NCBI RefSeq assembly: GCF_020164435.1
Contig: NZ_JAIUDQ010000015.1
Coordinates: 1-64,000 of the forward strand
DNA from: Phyllobacterium lublinensis
GTDB lineage: Bacteria; Pseudomonadota; Alphaproteobacteria; Rhizobiales; Rhizobiaceae
Length of the DNA: 64,000 bases
Reading direction: 5' to 3'
The notes beneath the pieces were generated by a model that was not told the origin of the DNA, ran no database searches, and saw only the letters and a program-made list of their open reading frames with translations. The position numbers and the translations under genes are program-made. This document shows, piece after piece, positions 37,142 through 46,174 of the stretch; the first letter of the stretch is position 1; every line of letters begins with the position of its first letter.

Positions 37142-37806
37142 TGGGTGCCCTGTTCATCCGCGATATCCGGTTGGGGCTGCGCGCCGGCGGCGGCATGCTG
37201 ATCGGTATCCTGTTTTTCCTGACGATCATTGCGGTCATTCCGTTCGGCGTAGGTCCCGATCTGAAACTGCTCGCCCGTATTGGCCCGGCCATGCTGTGGA
37301 TCGGCGCGTTGCTTGCGACACTGCTTGGCCTCGACCGCCTGTTCCAGGTCGACAGGGATGATGGCTCGCTGGACCTTTTGATCATGGGCGAGGAGCGGCA
37401 TATGCTGGCCCTTACGGTTCTCATCAAGTGTCTGGCCCATTGGACAGCGAGCGTACTGCCCCTGGTGGTCGCCTCGCCGCTTCTTGGGCTGTTCATGAAC
37501 ATGGAGCCGCAAGCGATCGGGGCGACGACACTTACAATGCTCGTCGGCACACCTGCGATCACATTGATCGGCGCCGTTGGTGCCGCGGTCGCGGTGTCAC
37601 TGCCGCGTGGCGGCCTGCTTGTCTCGGTCATCATCCTGCCACTGACGATACCGGTGCTTATTTTTGGCGTATCTGCGTCCTATGGCGCAATTGAAGACCC
37701 GGCACCATTTCTGGCACCGTTCCTTATTCTCGCTGCGATTACCCTGTTTTTTGCGGTCCTCGGACCATTTGCGGCCGCCGCAGCGCTGAAATCCTCGACG
37801 GACTGA
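37141..37806 (+). CDS. ccmB: Haem exporter membrane protein CcmB
   Basis: 221 residues, six predicted transmembrane helices, the standard size. N-terminal FIRDIRLGLRAGGG and LDRLFQVDRDDGSLDLL are family hallmarks. It forms the membrane part of the CcmABCD complex. It overlaps ccmA by 1 nt and precedes ccmC by 47 bp. Confidence 0.94.
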   Translation: MGALFIRDIRLGLRAGGGMLIGILFFLTIIAVIPFGVGPDLKLLARIGPAMLWIGALLATLLGLDRLFQVDRDDGSLDLLIMGEERHMLALTVLIKCLAHWTASVLPLVVASPLLGLFMNMEPQAIGATTLTMLVGTPAITLIGAVGAAVAVSLPRGGLLVSVIILPLTIPVLIFGVSASYGAIEDPAPFLAPFLILAAITLFFAVLGPFAAAAALKSSTD

Positions 37807-37853
37807 CAGAGGAGTGAATTGCGAAAAGGGCACCAGGAAGCTAAGAGAACATC

Positions 37854-38621
37854 ATGAGTGATGCTGTTTCCAAAACCGGACGATGGATCGACCTGGCCAA
37901 TCCAACCAGGTTCCTGAACCTTGCCAGCGTTATTCTGCCATGGCTCGGTGGGTTGACCATCCTTGTCCTTGGCATTGGACTGTGGATGTCCATACAGGCG
38001 CCAGACGACTACCAGCAGGGTGCTACCGTCAAGATAATGTTCATCCATGTGCCCTTCGCGTGGCTCTCCATGATGTGTTACACGATCATGACCATCGCAG
38101 CGCTTGGCACATTGGTCTGGCGGCATCCGCTTGCCGATGTTTCCGCCAAGGCCGCTGCTCCGATCGGAGCAGTGTTCACGGCGCTTGCCCTGATTACCGG
38201 CTCGCTCTGGGGCAAGCCGATGTGGGGGACCTGGTGGGTTTGGGACGCACGCCTCACGTCAGTCTTTGTCCTTTTCCTGATGTATCTCGGCATCATCGCG
38301 TTCACCCGCGCCATGGACGATCCGGCGAAATCCGCCAAGGCCACGGCGATCCTGACGCTGGTCGGATTTATCAATATTCCCATTATCAAGTTTTCAGTTG
38401 ATTGGTGGAATACATTGCACCAGCCGGCGTCGGTCTTGCGCATGGGTGGATCAACCATCGATCCGTCATTGCTGTGGCCATTGCTGGTGATGGCTATAGG
38501 TTTCACCCTCCTGTTCTTTACCTTGCACATCATGGCGATGCGCAACGAGATCTGGCGCCGCCGGGTCATCGCGATGCGCCGTGTTGCCGCGCGTGGCGCA
38601 GAGCGGAGGACAGTGCAATGA
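37854..38621 (+). CDS. ccmC: Haem ABC transporter permease / haem handling protein CcmC
   Basis: 255 residues, six transmembrane segments. The tryptophan-rich WGTWWVWDARLTS motif, which cradles haem on the periplasmic face, and flanking His residues are present (IHVPFAW; LHQPAS). CcmC loads haem onto CcmE. Its stop overlaps the ccmD start (ATGA). Confidence 0.95.
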   Translation: MSDAVSKTGRWIDLANPTRFLNLASVILPWLGGLTILVLGIGLWMSIQAPDDYQQGATVKIMFIHVPFAWLSMMCYTIMTIAALGTLVWRHPLADVSAKAAAPIGAVFTALALITGSLWGKPMWGTWWVWDARLTSVFVLFLMYLGIIAFTRAMDDPAKSAKATAILTLVGFINIPIIKFSVDWWNTLHQPASVLRMGGSTIDPSLLWPLLVMAIGFTLLFFTLHIMAMRNEIWRRRVIAMRRVAARGAERRTVQ

Positions 38622-38791
38622 CCGGTCATGCAGGCTTCATCTTCGCGTCCTACGGCGCAAGCATCGTTGTTCTTGCTCTCTTGATCGGCTGGATCTTTTT
38701 GGACCAGCGCATGCAGCGGAAGGCCTTGCAGGAACTTGAATCGCGCGGCGTCCGCCGCAGGTCGGAGACAAAGACGGACGGTGCATCGTGA
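38618..38791 (+). CDS. ccmD: Haem exporter small subunit CcmD
   Basis: 57 residues: one N-terminal transmembrane helix (about 8-28, GFIFASYGASIVVLALLIGW) and a charged cytoplasmic tail, as in CcmD. GGAGGA at 38605-38610 precedes the ATG at 38618. It overlaps ccmC upstream and ccmG downstream, each by 4 nt. Confidence 0.92.
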   Translation: MTGHAGFIFASYGASIVVLALLIGWIFLDQRMQRKALQELESRGVRRRSETKTDGAS

Positions 38792-39387
38792 CCGGACAGG
38801 ATCAGGTCGACCCGGTCGCCCCGAAGCGCAGCTCGCTATTCGTCTTTCTGCCTCTCGTCGTCTTTTCCGTCCTTGCCGGCATATTCGCGTTGCAGCTGAT
38901 CTCGGGCCGCGACGAATCGGTTATCCCGTCCGCTTTGATAGGCAAGCCGGCACCAGATCTGCCGCTACCGCCGGTCGATGGCTTGCGGAGAGATGGCCAG
39001 CCCGTGCCTGGCCTTGACCCTGGAAGCTTCAAGGGGCAGGTGACCCTTGTCAACGTATTCGGCTCATGGTGCCTGCCCTGCCGGGTTGAGCATCCGCTGC
39101 TGATGCAGCTTGCCCAGGACAGGCGTATCCGTATGGCGGGCCTGAACTACAAGGACAAACCCGAGAATGCGTTGCGTTTTCTCGACGAACTCGGCAATCC
39201 CTATGCAGTGATCGGTGCGGATCAGAGCGGGCGCGGCGCAATCGAATGGGGTGTCTATGGGGTTCCGGAGACATTCCTGGTCGGGCGCGATGGCAAGATC
39301 GCCTACAAGCACATTGGCCCGTTCACCGCGGATTCAATTCGCGACGATCTGATGCCTGCGGTGGAAGCAGCGCTCAAAGCGAACTAA
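38788..39387 (+). CDS. ccmG: Thiol:disulfide interchange protein CcmG (DsbE/CycY)
   Basis: 199 residues, GTG start overlapping the ccmD stop. One N-terminal membrane anchor (about 17-38), then a periplasmic thioredoxin domain with active site WCLPC (C95, C98) and the GVYGVPETFLVG cis-Pro region typical of CcmG. It reduces apocytochrome c or CcmH before haem attachment. ccmE, ccmF and ccmH are not in the window. Confidence 0.94.
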   Translation: MTGQDQVDPVAPKRSSLFVFLPLVVFSVLAGIFALQLISGRDESVIPSALIGKPAPDLPLPPVDGLRRDGQPVPGLDPGSFKGQVTLVNVFGSWCLPCRVEHPLLMQLAQDRRIRMAGLNYKDKPENALRFLDELGNPYAVIGADQSGRGAIEWGVYGVPETFLVGRDGKIAYKHIGPFTADSIRDDLMPAVEAALKAN

Positions 39388-39391
39388 GAAT

Positions 39392-39817
39392 TCAGTTCTC
39401 CAGCATGGCGTAACGCCGTACCCAGCTAGCTGCACGGGTTGCCGCCGTGGCTGTGCGGTCATAGGCATGGCCAAGCGGGACAGTCAGCATCCGGTAGCCA
39501 AAGCTGGTCTTCGTTGCCACGGTAACGGGCGTATCGATCGGCGTACCGAGGGCCAAGATCTCGATCGGCCGATCGGCTGCAGGGGCTGGAATTGTGAAAG
39601 TCCGGCTGGCGACCGCCGCTCCAGGCGCGTTCTTTATCGTGCAATTCGCAGTGATCAGCGGATAATCGGACTTTGTATTCCGGCGAATCTCGTTTTCGAG
39701 ATCGGCACGGCAGCGCTCGATACCTGTCCAGCCTGCGTCCACGGTCTTGATATGGTCGCAGATCTTCGCATCGCAGTCGCAACCCACCAGGGTCATTACG
39801 ATCAGAGCCGTTTTCAT
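39392..39817 (-). CDS. Uncharacterised secreted or lipoprotein-like protein
   Basis: 141 residues. A short hydrophobic start ending in TLVGC could be a lipobox (Cys13), but the signal would be unusually short. Several Cys follow (CDCDAKIC, ERCRAD, ANCTI), so disulfides are likely if it is exported. I do not recognise the family. It is convergent with ccmG, with a 4-bp gap, and follows yciB on the same strand by 105 bp. Confidence 0.6.
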   Translation of the reverse strand: MKTALIVMTLVGCDCDAKICDHIKTVDAGWTGIERCRADLENEIRRNTKSDYPLITANCTIKNAPGAAVASRTFTIPAPAADRPIEILALGTPIDTPVTVATKTSFGYRMLTVPLGHAYDRTATAATRAASWVRRYAMLEN

Positions 39818-39922
39818 GGGACACGCTTTCCAGGAATCTGTTGCCTATGCAGGAATTCTTGAGCGCGGATCGCGGCGGGACTTCGTTGCGATCAGGTACA
39901 AATTATGGCGTTTTGACGAAGT

Positions 39923-40594
39923 TTACGGCTCTTTGCTCGCCACTTTTTCGGGCGTCGTCTGTTCAACGGAATGCTTCATCACCAATGGCATCTGTGCAAA
40001 AGTGAAAAGCAGCGTGATTGGCATAGTGCCCCATACTTTGAAAGCTACCCAGAAATCGGTTGAAAAACTGCGCCAGATGACTTCGTTCAATACCGCGAGG
40101 AACAGAAAGAAGACGCCCCAGCGCAGGGTCAGTTTGCGCCAGCCCTCTGCGTCCAGCTTGAAGGCGCTGTCGAACACATAGCCGAGCAGCGATTTGCCGA
40201 AATAAAGACCCCCAAGCAGGATCACGCCGAACAGCGTGTTGACGATGGTGGGCTTCATCTTGATGAAGGTTTCGTTGTGCAGCCAAAGCGTCAGCGCGCC
40301 AAAGACAAGAACAACAATGCCGGAGACCAGTGGCATTATCGGCAGGCTGCGAGTCAGGATCCAGGAAACTACAAGGGCGATGGCTGTCGCTGCCATGAAA
40401 AGGGCCGTGGCGATGAAAATCGGCTCGCCGATATTGGACAGGCCTGGAAAGCGCTCGATCAGCCATTCGCCGCGCGCATTGGCAAAGAAGAAGACCATGA
40501 GCGGCCCAAGTTCCAGCGCAAGTTTCAACAGCGGCTGAACTTCCTTGCGTGCCGGATCGGACGGATCGCGTTCGAATACGGATTCTTCCATCAT
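39923..40594 (-). CDS. yciB: Inner-membrane septation protein A (YciB/IspZ family)
   Basis: 223 residues, about six transmembrane helices. The [13 protein letters not shown] start and the [27 protein letters not shown] block are characteristic. YciB influences envelope integrity and septation in enterics, and septation in Shigella. The ATG overlaps the ftsY stop by 4 nt (ATGATGG; a second ATG follows directly), so it is coupled to ftsY. Confidence 0.93.
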   Translation of the reverse strand: MMEESVFERDPSDPARKEVQPLLKLALELGPLMVFFFANARGEWLIERFPGLSNIGEPIFIATALFMAATAIALVVSWILTRSLPIMPLVSGIVVLVFGALTLWLHNETFIKMKPTIVNTLFGVILLGGLYFGKSLLGYVFDSAFKLDAEGWRKLTLRWGVFFLFLAVLNEVIWRSFSTDFWVAFKVWGTMPITLLFTFAQMPLVMKHSVEQTTPEKVASKEP

Positions 40595-42120
40595 GCAACT
40601 CCCGCAATGGCTTTGGCAAAATCTTGAGCGGCGAAAGGTTCCAGGTCATCGACCTGCTCACCCACGCCAATGAAATAGACAGGCAGTTTGTGCTTCGCCG
40701 AAATGGCAACAAGAATGCCACCCCGCGCCGTACCGTCAAGCTTGGTCATGACGAGGCCGTTGACGCCGGCGATGTTCTTGAAGATTTCCACCTGGTTCAG
40801 CGCGTTCTGTCCCGTCGTCGCGTCCAGGGTCTGGAGGACCGTGTGCGGTGACTCGGGATCGTTCTTGCCAAGAACGCGAACGATCTTCGCCAGTTCTTCC
40901 ATCAACTCGGCCCTGTTCTGCAGCCGGCCGGCGGTATCGATGATCAGAACGTCGCTGCCGGCATCCTTAGCCTGCTTCCAGGCATCGAAGGCAAGTCCCG
41001 CTGCGTCGGCGCCAAGCTTGCTTGAAACAACTGGCGCTCCCGTGCGCTTGCCCCAGATGTGCAACTGCTCGATGGCCGCGGCGCGGAACGTATCACCGGC
41101 GGCGAGCATGACATTAAGACCGCCTGCAGTAAGTTTGGCGGCAAGCTTGCCGATGGTCGTGGTCTTGCCGGTGCCGTTGACACCAACGACGAGAATGACA
41201 TGCGGCTTGTGCGAAAGGTCAAGCTCCAGCGGCCTTGCCACGGGCCCCAGCACTTTCTCGATTTCCGACGCCATGATAGCGCGGACCTCTTCGGTGCTGA
41301 TGTCCTTGCCGTAGCGCGTGGCGCTCAGGCTGTCTGTGATGCGGATTGCCGTTTCCATGCCGAGGTCGGCCTGGATCAGGACATCCTCCAGATCCTGCAA
41401 TGTATCCTCGTCAAGCTTGCGCTTGGTAAAGATCCCGCCGATGGAATCGCCGAGTTGCTGCGACGAGCGCGACAGTCCCTTGCGCAGGCGTTCGAACCAC
41501 GAAAGCCGTTTTTGAGGCTCAACCGGAACTGCTTCTTCGACCTGCTTTTCCACGACCGTCTTGCTGACGGTCACTTTGGTTGGCCATGGTTTTACCGGAG
41601 CAGGGAGTGGGTCCAGGATCTCTGCCGTCGGGGCTTCCGGAGCCGGAATCGCAACGGGTTCAATGGAAATCTCATCCATCGGCAGTTCGACGGCTTCGAC
41701 AGAAAGCTGTGGTGCATCGTCGCGAGCCGATTCGTCCTGGAGATCCATTGCCTGAGCGGGCTCGGCAGCTGCGGCGAATGTATCGACGAGTACGGTCTCT
41801 CCCGCTTTCGTCTCCTCCATGGAAACCACTTCGATATCCGCTTGATCCACTTTGGCGGGTTCGGCTTCCCGCGCCTCGGGCTCCGCGGCTGGTTCATCGC
41901 TCGCCAAGCCTTCGGCAGAAGCGAGGCCGTCATCGACACGTTCGTCCGAAAGGGTTTCAGTCTCATCCGCGACAGGCAGCGCTTCCGCTGCAGCCGTGTC
42001 TTCATAAGTCTGTTCGACCGTTAGGGATGCTTCCTCGGTAGCCGGAACATTCTCGACCGGAACCTCTTCGATTTCCTTTTTGCCGAAGGAAAAAATCTTC
42101 TTGATGAAACCCAGAGCCAT
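40591..42120 (-). CDS. ftsY: Signal recognition particle receptor FtsY
   Basis: 509 residues: a long acidic A domain (about 1-200, rich in Glu, Ala and Val), then the N domain with [18 protein letters not shown], and the GTPase G domain with [30 protein letters not shown] and [10 protein letters not shown]. It receives ribosome-SRP complexes at the membrane. The acidic domain is long but within the known range. Coupled to yciB downstream and 23 bp from mtaB upstream, suggesting an operon dapF-mtaB-ftsY-yciB. Confidence 0.97.
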   Translation of the reverse strand: MALGFIKKIFSFGKKEIEEVPVENVPATEEASLTVEQTYEDTAAAEALPVADETETLSDERVDDGLASAEGLASDEPAAEPEAREAEPAKVDQADIEVVSMEETKAGETVLVDTFAAAAEPAQAMDLQDESARDDAPQLSVEAVELPMDEISIEPVAIPAPEAPTAEILDPLPAPVKPWPTKVTVSKTVVEKQVEEAVPVEPQKRLSWFERLRKGLSRSSQQLGDSIGGIFTKRKLDEDTLQDLEDVLIQADLGMETAIRITDSLSATRYGKDISTEEVRAIMASEIEKVLGPVARPLELDLSHKPHVILVVGVNGTGKTTTIGKLAAKLTAGGLNVMLAAGDTFRAAAIEQLHIWGKRTGAPVVSSKLGADAAGLAFDAWKQAKDAGSDVLIIDTAGRLQNRAELMEELAKIVRVLGKNDPESPHTVLQTLDATTGQNALNQVEIFKNIAGVNGLVMTKLDGTARGGILVAISAKHKLPVYFIGVGEQVDDLEPFAAQDFAKAIAGVA

Positions 42121-42143
42121 GAATGCTGCTTTGCTTGCTAAGG

Positions 42144-43430
42144 TTATGCTGCGCGCTGATTGCCGCTCTCGCAGGCAATAAGCTTGGAGCCGTCATGTCC
42201 GTTGATCGTGCGCGCGATGATGTGGCCCGGCGTTCCGGCATCGACGCCAACGAGCGTGAAACCCTCTGTCCGGCCGATGCCTTCACGCTCGATCAGGATT
42301 TGCTGCACCGAGCCGACGAGGCCCTGCAGATGGCGTTGGTATGCCGCGTCGCCCGCAGCCCGGAGCTTGGCCGCCCGCGCCTTTACTAACTGGCGGCCGA
42401 CCTGCGGCATGCGTTCTGCCGGCGTTCCCTCACGCGGACTGAATGGGAAAACATGCAGGTGTGTCAGGCTGCACTCCTCAACGATCCTGACCGAATTTTC
42501 GAACATTTCGTCTGTCTCGGTCGGGAAGCCGGCAATGATATCTGCGCCGAATACGATGTCGGGGCGAAGTTGACGGACATTCTCGCAGAATGCGATTGCG
42601 TCCTCACGCAGGTGCCGGCGTTTCATCCGCTTCAGGATCATGTTGTCGCCCGATTGCAGCGAAAGGTGCAGATGCGGCATCAACCGGTTCTCGGTCGCCA
42701 GTGCCTCCATCAAATCCTCGTCCGCTTCGATCGAGTCGATCGAAGACAAACGCAAGCGCTGCAAATCCGGCACTTCCCTCAAAACGGTTTTCACCAGTTT
42801 GCCAAGGCGAAGATCGCCCGGGAGATCCGGACCATAACTGGTCATGTCCACACCCGTCAGCACGACTTCGTTGTAGCCATTGCCAACCAGGCGCTTGACC
42901 TGTTCGACGACACCGCCCATCGGAACCGAGCGGGAGTTTCCGCGACCATACGGAATGATGCAGAAGGTGCAGCGATGATCGCAGCCGTTCTGCACCTGAA
43001 CGAAGGCGCGGGCACGCCCCTCGATGGCGTCCACCATGTGTGACGCGGTTTCGCGCACCTCCATGATGTCGTTGACGCGCACTTTTTCGAACTGGTTGAC
43101 GCCGAAATCGGGCAGCATGCGATAGGAATTGGATTTCAGTTTCTCCTCATTGCCGAGGACGAGGTCGACTTCATCCATCGCCGCGAAATCATCGGCCCCT
43201 GTCTGCGCGGCGCAACCGGTGACGATGATGCGCGCTTCAGGGTTGTCCCGGCGTGCCTTGCGGATGGCCTGCCGCGCCTGGCGTACAGCTTCGCTGGTGA
43301 CGGCACAGGTATTGAAAATGATGGCACCACTTTCCAGCGTACCAAGGCCCGCCGCATCGGCCTCACGCTTCATCACCTCGGACTCGTAGGTGTTCAGGCG
43401 GCAACCAAAGGTGACGACGTCGACAGCCAT
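42144..43430 (-). CDS. mtaB: tRNA t6A37 methylthiotransferase MtaB
   Basis: 428 residues. MiaB-like radical SAM enzyme adding a methylthio group to t6A37 of tRNAs. The N-terminal UPF0004 domain holds GCRLNTYES, NTCAVTSEA and VTGCAAQ, with three Cys for the auxiliary cluster. The radical SAM CxxxCxxC is in CDHRCTFCIIPYGRG. The TRAM domain is short. The start overlaps the dapF stop by 1 nt. Confidence 0.94.
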   Translation of the reverse strand: MAVDVVTFGCRLNTYESEVMKREADAAGLGTLESGAIIFNTCAVTSEAVRQARQAIRKARRDNPEARIIVTGCAAQTGADDFAAMDEVDLVLGNEEKLKSNSYRMLPDFGVNQFEKVRVNDIMEVRETASHMVDAIEGRARAFVQVQNGCDHRCTFCIIPYGRGNSRSVPMGGVVEQVKRLVGNGYNEVVLTGVDMTSYGPDLPGDLRLGKLVKTVLREVPDLQRLRLSSIDSIEADEDLMEALATENRLMPHLHLSLQSGDNMILKRMKRRHLREDAIAFCENVRQLRPDIVFGADIIAGFPTETDEMFENSVRIVEECSLTHLHVFPFSPREGTPAERMPQVGRQLVKARAAKLRAAGDAAYQRHLQGLVGSVQQILIEREGIGRTEGFTLVGVDAGTPGHIIARTINGHDGSKLIACESGNQRAA

Positions 43431-44320
43431 CAGGCGACTCCCTGTGATGGCGTTTCGTCACGCTTCCAGGCACCGGTTTGCGGGTCGAGTGATCCCGAAA
43501 ATTCCCATTCGGCCGGGCCAGTCATGATCACATGGTCATTTTCCAGCCATTCGATCAGCAAGGGTCCCCCCGGAACGGTAACGGTGACCGTCCGCTCGGT
43601 GCGTCCGGTGCGTACGGCCGAAACGGCAGCGGCGCAGGCGGCTGAACCACAGGCTCTTGTCAGCCCGGCACCCCGTTCCCAGGTCCGCAACGTAATGGCA
43701 TGGCGACTGGTGACGTGGGCGATAGAGATATTGGCACGCTCCGGAAAGATCGGATGGTTTTCAAGCAGCGGTCCAAAGCGCTCCATGTCGTAGTTCCAGA
43801 CATCCTGATCGACCCAGAAGATGGCATGCGGATTGCCCATGCTTACAACCGAAGGCGAATGCAGGACCGGCTCATCGATTGGCCCGATCTGCAACTCGAT
43901 ATTGCGTGTGTCATGGAACGGTTCCGCCAGCGGAATGCTTTGCCAGTCGAAGCGTGGGACGCCCATGTCGACCGAAATCTGTCCGTCCGCATGTTCGTGG
44001 GCAGTCAGGATGCCGGCGACGGTTTCGAACGTGAACTCGCGCCTGCCGGTTTCGGAACTCAATGCCTGTACCACGCATCGCATACCGTTGCCGCAGGCCT
44101 GAGCCTGCGTGCCGTCGGAATTGATGATTTCGATATAGGCTTCCGTGCCCCCAGTTTTCGGCGCGTGGATGGCCATGATCTGATCGAACTTCGTCGCCGG
44201 ATCGTGATCAAGTGCTATGGCTGCCTGCGGCGTGATCCGGTCCGCACGCCCACGCATATCGGCAACGATGATTTCGTTGCCGAGTCCGTTCATTTTCGCA
44301 AACTGCGCGTGCGCCACCAT
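43430..44320 (-). CDS. dapF: Diaminopimelate epimerase DapF
   Basis: 296 residues from the ATG at 44320 ([16 protein letters not shown]). It converts LL- to meso-diaminopimelate for lysine and peptidoglycan. The two catalytic Cys lie in [10 protein letters not shown] and [10 protein letters not shown], and [11 protein letters not shown] is the N-terminal signature. An upstream in-frame extension of 28 codons has no similarity. Heads the dapF-mtaB-ftsY-yciB gene run. Confidence 0.96.
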   Translation of the reverse strand: MVAHAQFAKMNGLGNEIIVADMRGRADRITPQAAIALDHDPATKFDQIMAIHAPKTGGTEAYIEIINSDGTQAQACGNGMRCVVQALSSETGRREFTFETVAGILTAHEHADGQISVDMGVPRFDWQSIPLAEPFHDTRNIELQIGPIDEPVLHSPSVVSMGNPHAIFWVDQDVWNYDMERFGPLLENHPIFPERANISIAHVTSRHAITLRTWERGAGLTRACGSAACAAAVSAVRTGRTERTVTVTVPGGPLLIEWLENDHVIMTGPAEWEFSGSLDPQTGAWKRDETPSQGVA

Positions 44321-44453
44321 GCTCGTAGTCAGCCCTTGATAAAGTCTTCCGTGTCGTAGAGGGCTTATATGGCGGAAAAGGGGAAGAAATGCCAGTACCG
44401 GCAAGAGTCAAAGCTGCGTTCCGGTGGCGCTTGGCCGCAGCTCCGTTGGCAAA

Positions 44454-45260
44454 TCAATGCGCCTCGTGCGCGTCGGCCACTCCGCGCAGCCAGTATCCAG
44501 CTGCTTTTATCCATTCACCGTTGAAGCCCCGTTGTTCGACAAGGTGGTCGCGGATTGCTTTTGAAATGCCGCTTTCTCCGGCAACGAAGGCATAGCAGTC
44601 GCCTTGAGGCAGATTGTGCTGCGCTATGGCCTGGAGTAACAGATCGTTGTTGCCGGGCTCGGCACCGTTGCGATGCACCCAGACAATTTCCGCGCTGGCG
44701 TCGGTTCTCAACGCCTGCTCCTCTTCCCGGCCCGCAACCTCTATGACAGCAATTGCACGTGACGTGGCTGGTAGTTCTTCGAGGCGGCGGCCGATCGCGG
44801 GCAGTGCGGTCTCATCGCCAGCCAGTAGATACCAATCGAAGGAATCCGGAATGATCATGGAGCCGCGCGGGCCGCCAATCACGATCTTTTGGCCGATTTC
44901 CGCTTGCGCCGCCCAGCTGGAAGCGGGGCCGTCGCCATGCAGGACGAAATCGACGTCCAGAGTGTTCAATGCTGCATCATGATTGCGCGGCGTGTAATCC
45001 CGCATTTCCGGACGCGGCCTGTCGTTGGGGAATGCGAGACCTTCGGGTCCAAGTATCGGAAGGACCGCTTCCCCGCCATGCTTGGGGAAGAACAGCTTGA
45101 TATGGTCTGCATAGCCAGGGCTGGTAAAGCCTTGCAGTTGGTTACCGGCGAGCGTCACTCGTAGCATGAGCGGAGTGATCCGTTTGACTGCTTGAACTTC
45201 AAGCAATCGCAGGCGGGTCTCGTGGCGGATTCTGTGGGGGGATTTATTCATGAGTGTCAT
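44454..45260 (-). CDS. Siderophore-interacting protein (FAD-dependent ferric reductase, ViuB/SIP family)
   Basis: 268 residues from the ATG at 45260; an ATG at 45251 is also possible and no RBS decides. The SIP family reduces ferric siderophores in the cytoplasm. FAD-binding RDYTPRNHD, the HGDGPASSWA motif and the late GESGISKAIRDHL, YWLRG segments are all present. No siderophore transporter is next to it. An 18-bp AT-rich palindrome at 45334-45351 in its promoter region suggests iron-responsive control. Confidence 0.92.
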   Translation of the reverse strand: MTLMNKSPHRIRHETRLRLLEVQAVKRITPLMLRVTLAGNQLQGFTSPGYADHIKLFFPKHGGEAVLPILGPEGLAFPNDRPRPEMRDYTPRNHDAALNTLDVDFVLHGDGPASSWAAQAEIGQKIVIGGPRGSMIIPDSFDWYLLAGDETALPAIGRRLEELPATSRAIAVIEVAGREEEQALRTDASAEIVWVHRNGAEPGNNDLLLQAIAQHNLPQGDCYAFVAGESGISKAIRDHLVEQRGFNGEWIKAAGYWLRGVADAHEAH

Positions 45261-45595
45261 TGTCAAGAAATATCGTGGTGGGCCTTAGCTTGCAATCGGG
45301 GCCCACACACATTTCCGTTACGGCGCGAAAATTTGAATAAGACTTTATTCACTTTGAAATGATTGAATTGGTTAATGTCGGCGATTCTCGTTATCGAAGT
45401 CAGACGCTGGGGAGTGTGGCGATATTGTCATTTCTGTCATCTTTTGATGGCCCAAGCGCGAGAATCGGCCGAATATGACCAGATTATCTGATGCGCGGGT
45501 TGAAATTTCGCCAATATCGCCATTGTGTATCGTGGTTAAGAACGCCAAATGGAATCGCATTCCCTTCAGGGATGCGCAGATGGAGAACTGAGGTT
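45261..45595. other. Divergent intergenic region between SIP gene and omp19 (335 bp)
   Basis: Holds the possible iron box (45334-45351) and an 11-bp inverted repeat, TGGCGATATTG at 45417-45427 with CAATATCGCCA at 45512-45522, 84 nt apart, in the omp19 leader. No protein-coding gene is supported. Confidence 0.5.
45334..45351. promoter_or_regulatory. Possible iron-responsive operator upstream of the SIP gene
   Basis: Inverted repeat TGAATAA-GACT-TTATTCA, perfect 7-bp arms, 74 bp upstream of the SIP start on its promoter side. AT-rich dyads of this kind resemble Fur/Irr-class boxes of Rhizobiales. The match to any specific consensus is loose. Confidence 0.45.
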
Positions 45596-46132
45596 ATGGG
45601 GACTTTGAAAGTCAATTTGCTGACCGTTGCCGCTGTTGGCATGGTGCTGGCGGGATGCCAGAGTTCACGAATGGACCCCGTCTCGTCCGCGCCCGCGCCA
45701 CTTCAGGCCGCGCCATCCGGCGCCGTCAGCCAGAGCCAGTTGCCGCCTCCCGGCGGTGCCAACCAGTTTCCGACCGCTCCAACAACGGGCACCGCGGCGC
45801 CGGGTGCACAGGGCAATACACAGGTCGCGGCCCTGCCACCAGAGAACGCGCCGGACCTCACAGCCAGCAGTGTCGCCGGCGTCTGGAACGCATCATTGGG
45901 GGGGCAGAGCTGCAAGATCGCAACGCCACAGACAAAGTTCGGCCAGGGTTACCGCGCCGGTCCGCTACGTTGCCCGGGTGAACTTGCCAACCTGTCGTCG
46001 TGGTCGGTCAGCGGCAAGCAGCTTGTCCTCTACGATGCAGCCGGCGGCACCGTCGCGCGCCTCTACTCGTCGGCCCCGTCCAAATTCGAGGGCCAGACAT
46101 CTGGTGGACAGAACCTCAGCCTGTCACGCTAG
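45596..46132 (+). CDS. omp19: Outer-membrane lipoprotein Omp19 (AprI/Inh domain)
   Basis: 178 residues from the ATG at 45596. Lipobox LAGC with lipidated Cys at residue 21, a Pro/Ala/Gly-rich linker (about 28-90), and a C-terminal AprI/Inh beta-barrel domain: AGVWNASLGGQSCKIATP, RCPGELANL and QLVLYDA. As recalled, long stretches are identical to Brucella Omp19, including the Cys21 position and near-equal length. Brucella Omp19 is a surface lipoprotein that inhibits host proteases; in a non-pathogen it may guard against environmental proteases. Confidence 0.93.
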   Translation: MGTLKVNLLTVAAVGMVLAGCQSSRMDPVSSAPAPLQAAPSGAVSQSQLPPPGGANQFPTAPTTGTAAPGAQGNTQVAALPPENAPDLTASSVAGVWNASLGGQSCKIATPQTKFGQGYRAGPLRCPGELANLSSWSVSGKQLVLYDAAGGTVARLYSSAPSKFEGQTSGGQNLSLSR

Positions 46133-46139
46133 AATAGGA

Positions 46140-46162
46140 GCGCACTTTGATGAAGAGTGCGC
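46140..46162 (+). promoter_or_regulatory. Hairpin between omp19 and zapE
   Basis: A perfect 7-bp stem, GCGCACT (46140-46146) with AGTGCGC (46156-46162), directly after omp19. No T-run. It buries the in-frame GTG at 46157, arguing against that codon as the zapE start. Confidence 0.45.
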
Positions 46163-46174
46163 CCGGAGACGGTA

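Noticed and set aside
41059..42024. 321-codon plus-strand frame opposite ftsY
   Set aside because: Mirror of the repetitive acidic A domain of FtsY; composition is odd and there is no start signal.
44412..44442. AGCTGCG/CGCAGCT dyad after the SIP gene as terminator
   Set aside because: 17-nt loop and no proper T-run on the minus strand; too weak to call.
45372..45560. 62-codon minus-strand frame upstream of omp19
   Set aside because: Overlaps the leader and an inverted repeat; no RBS or domain.
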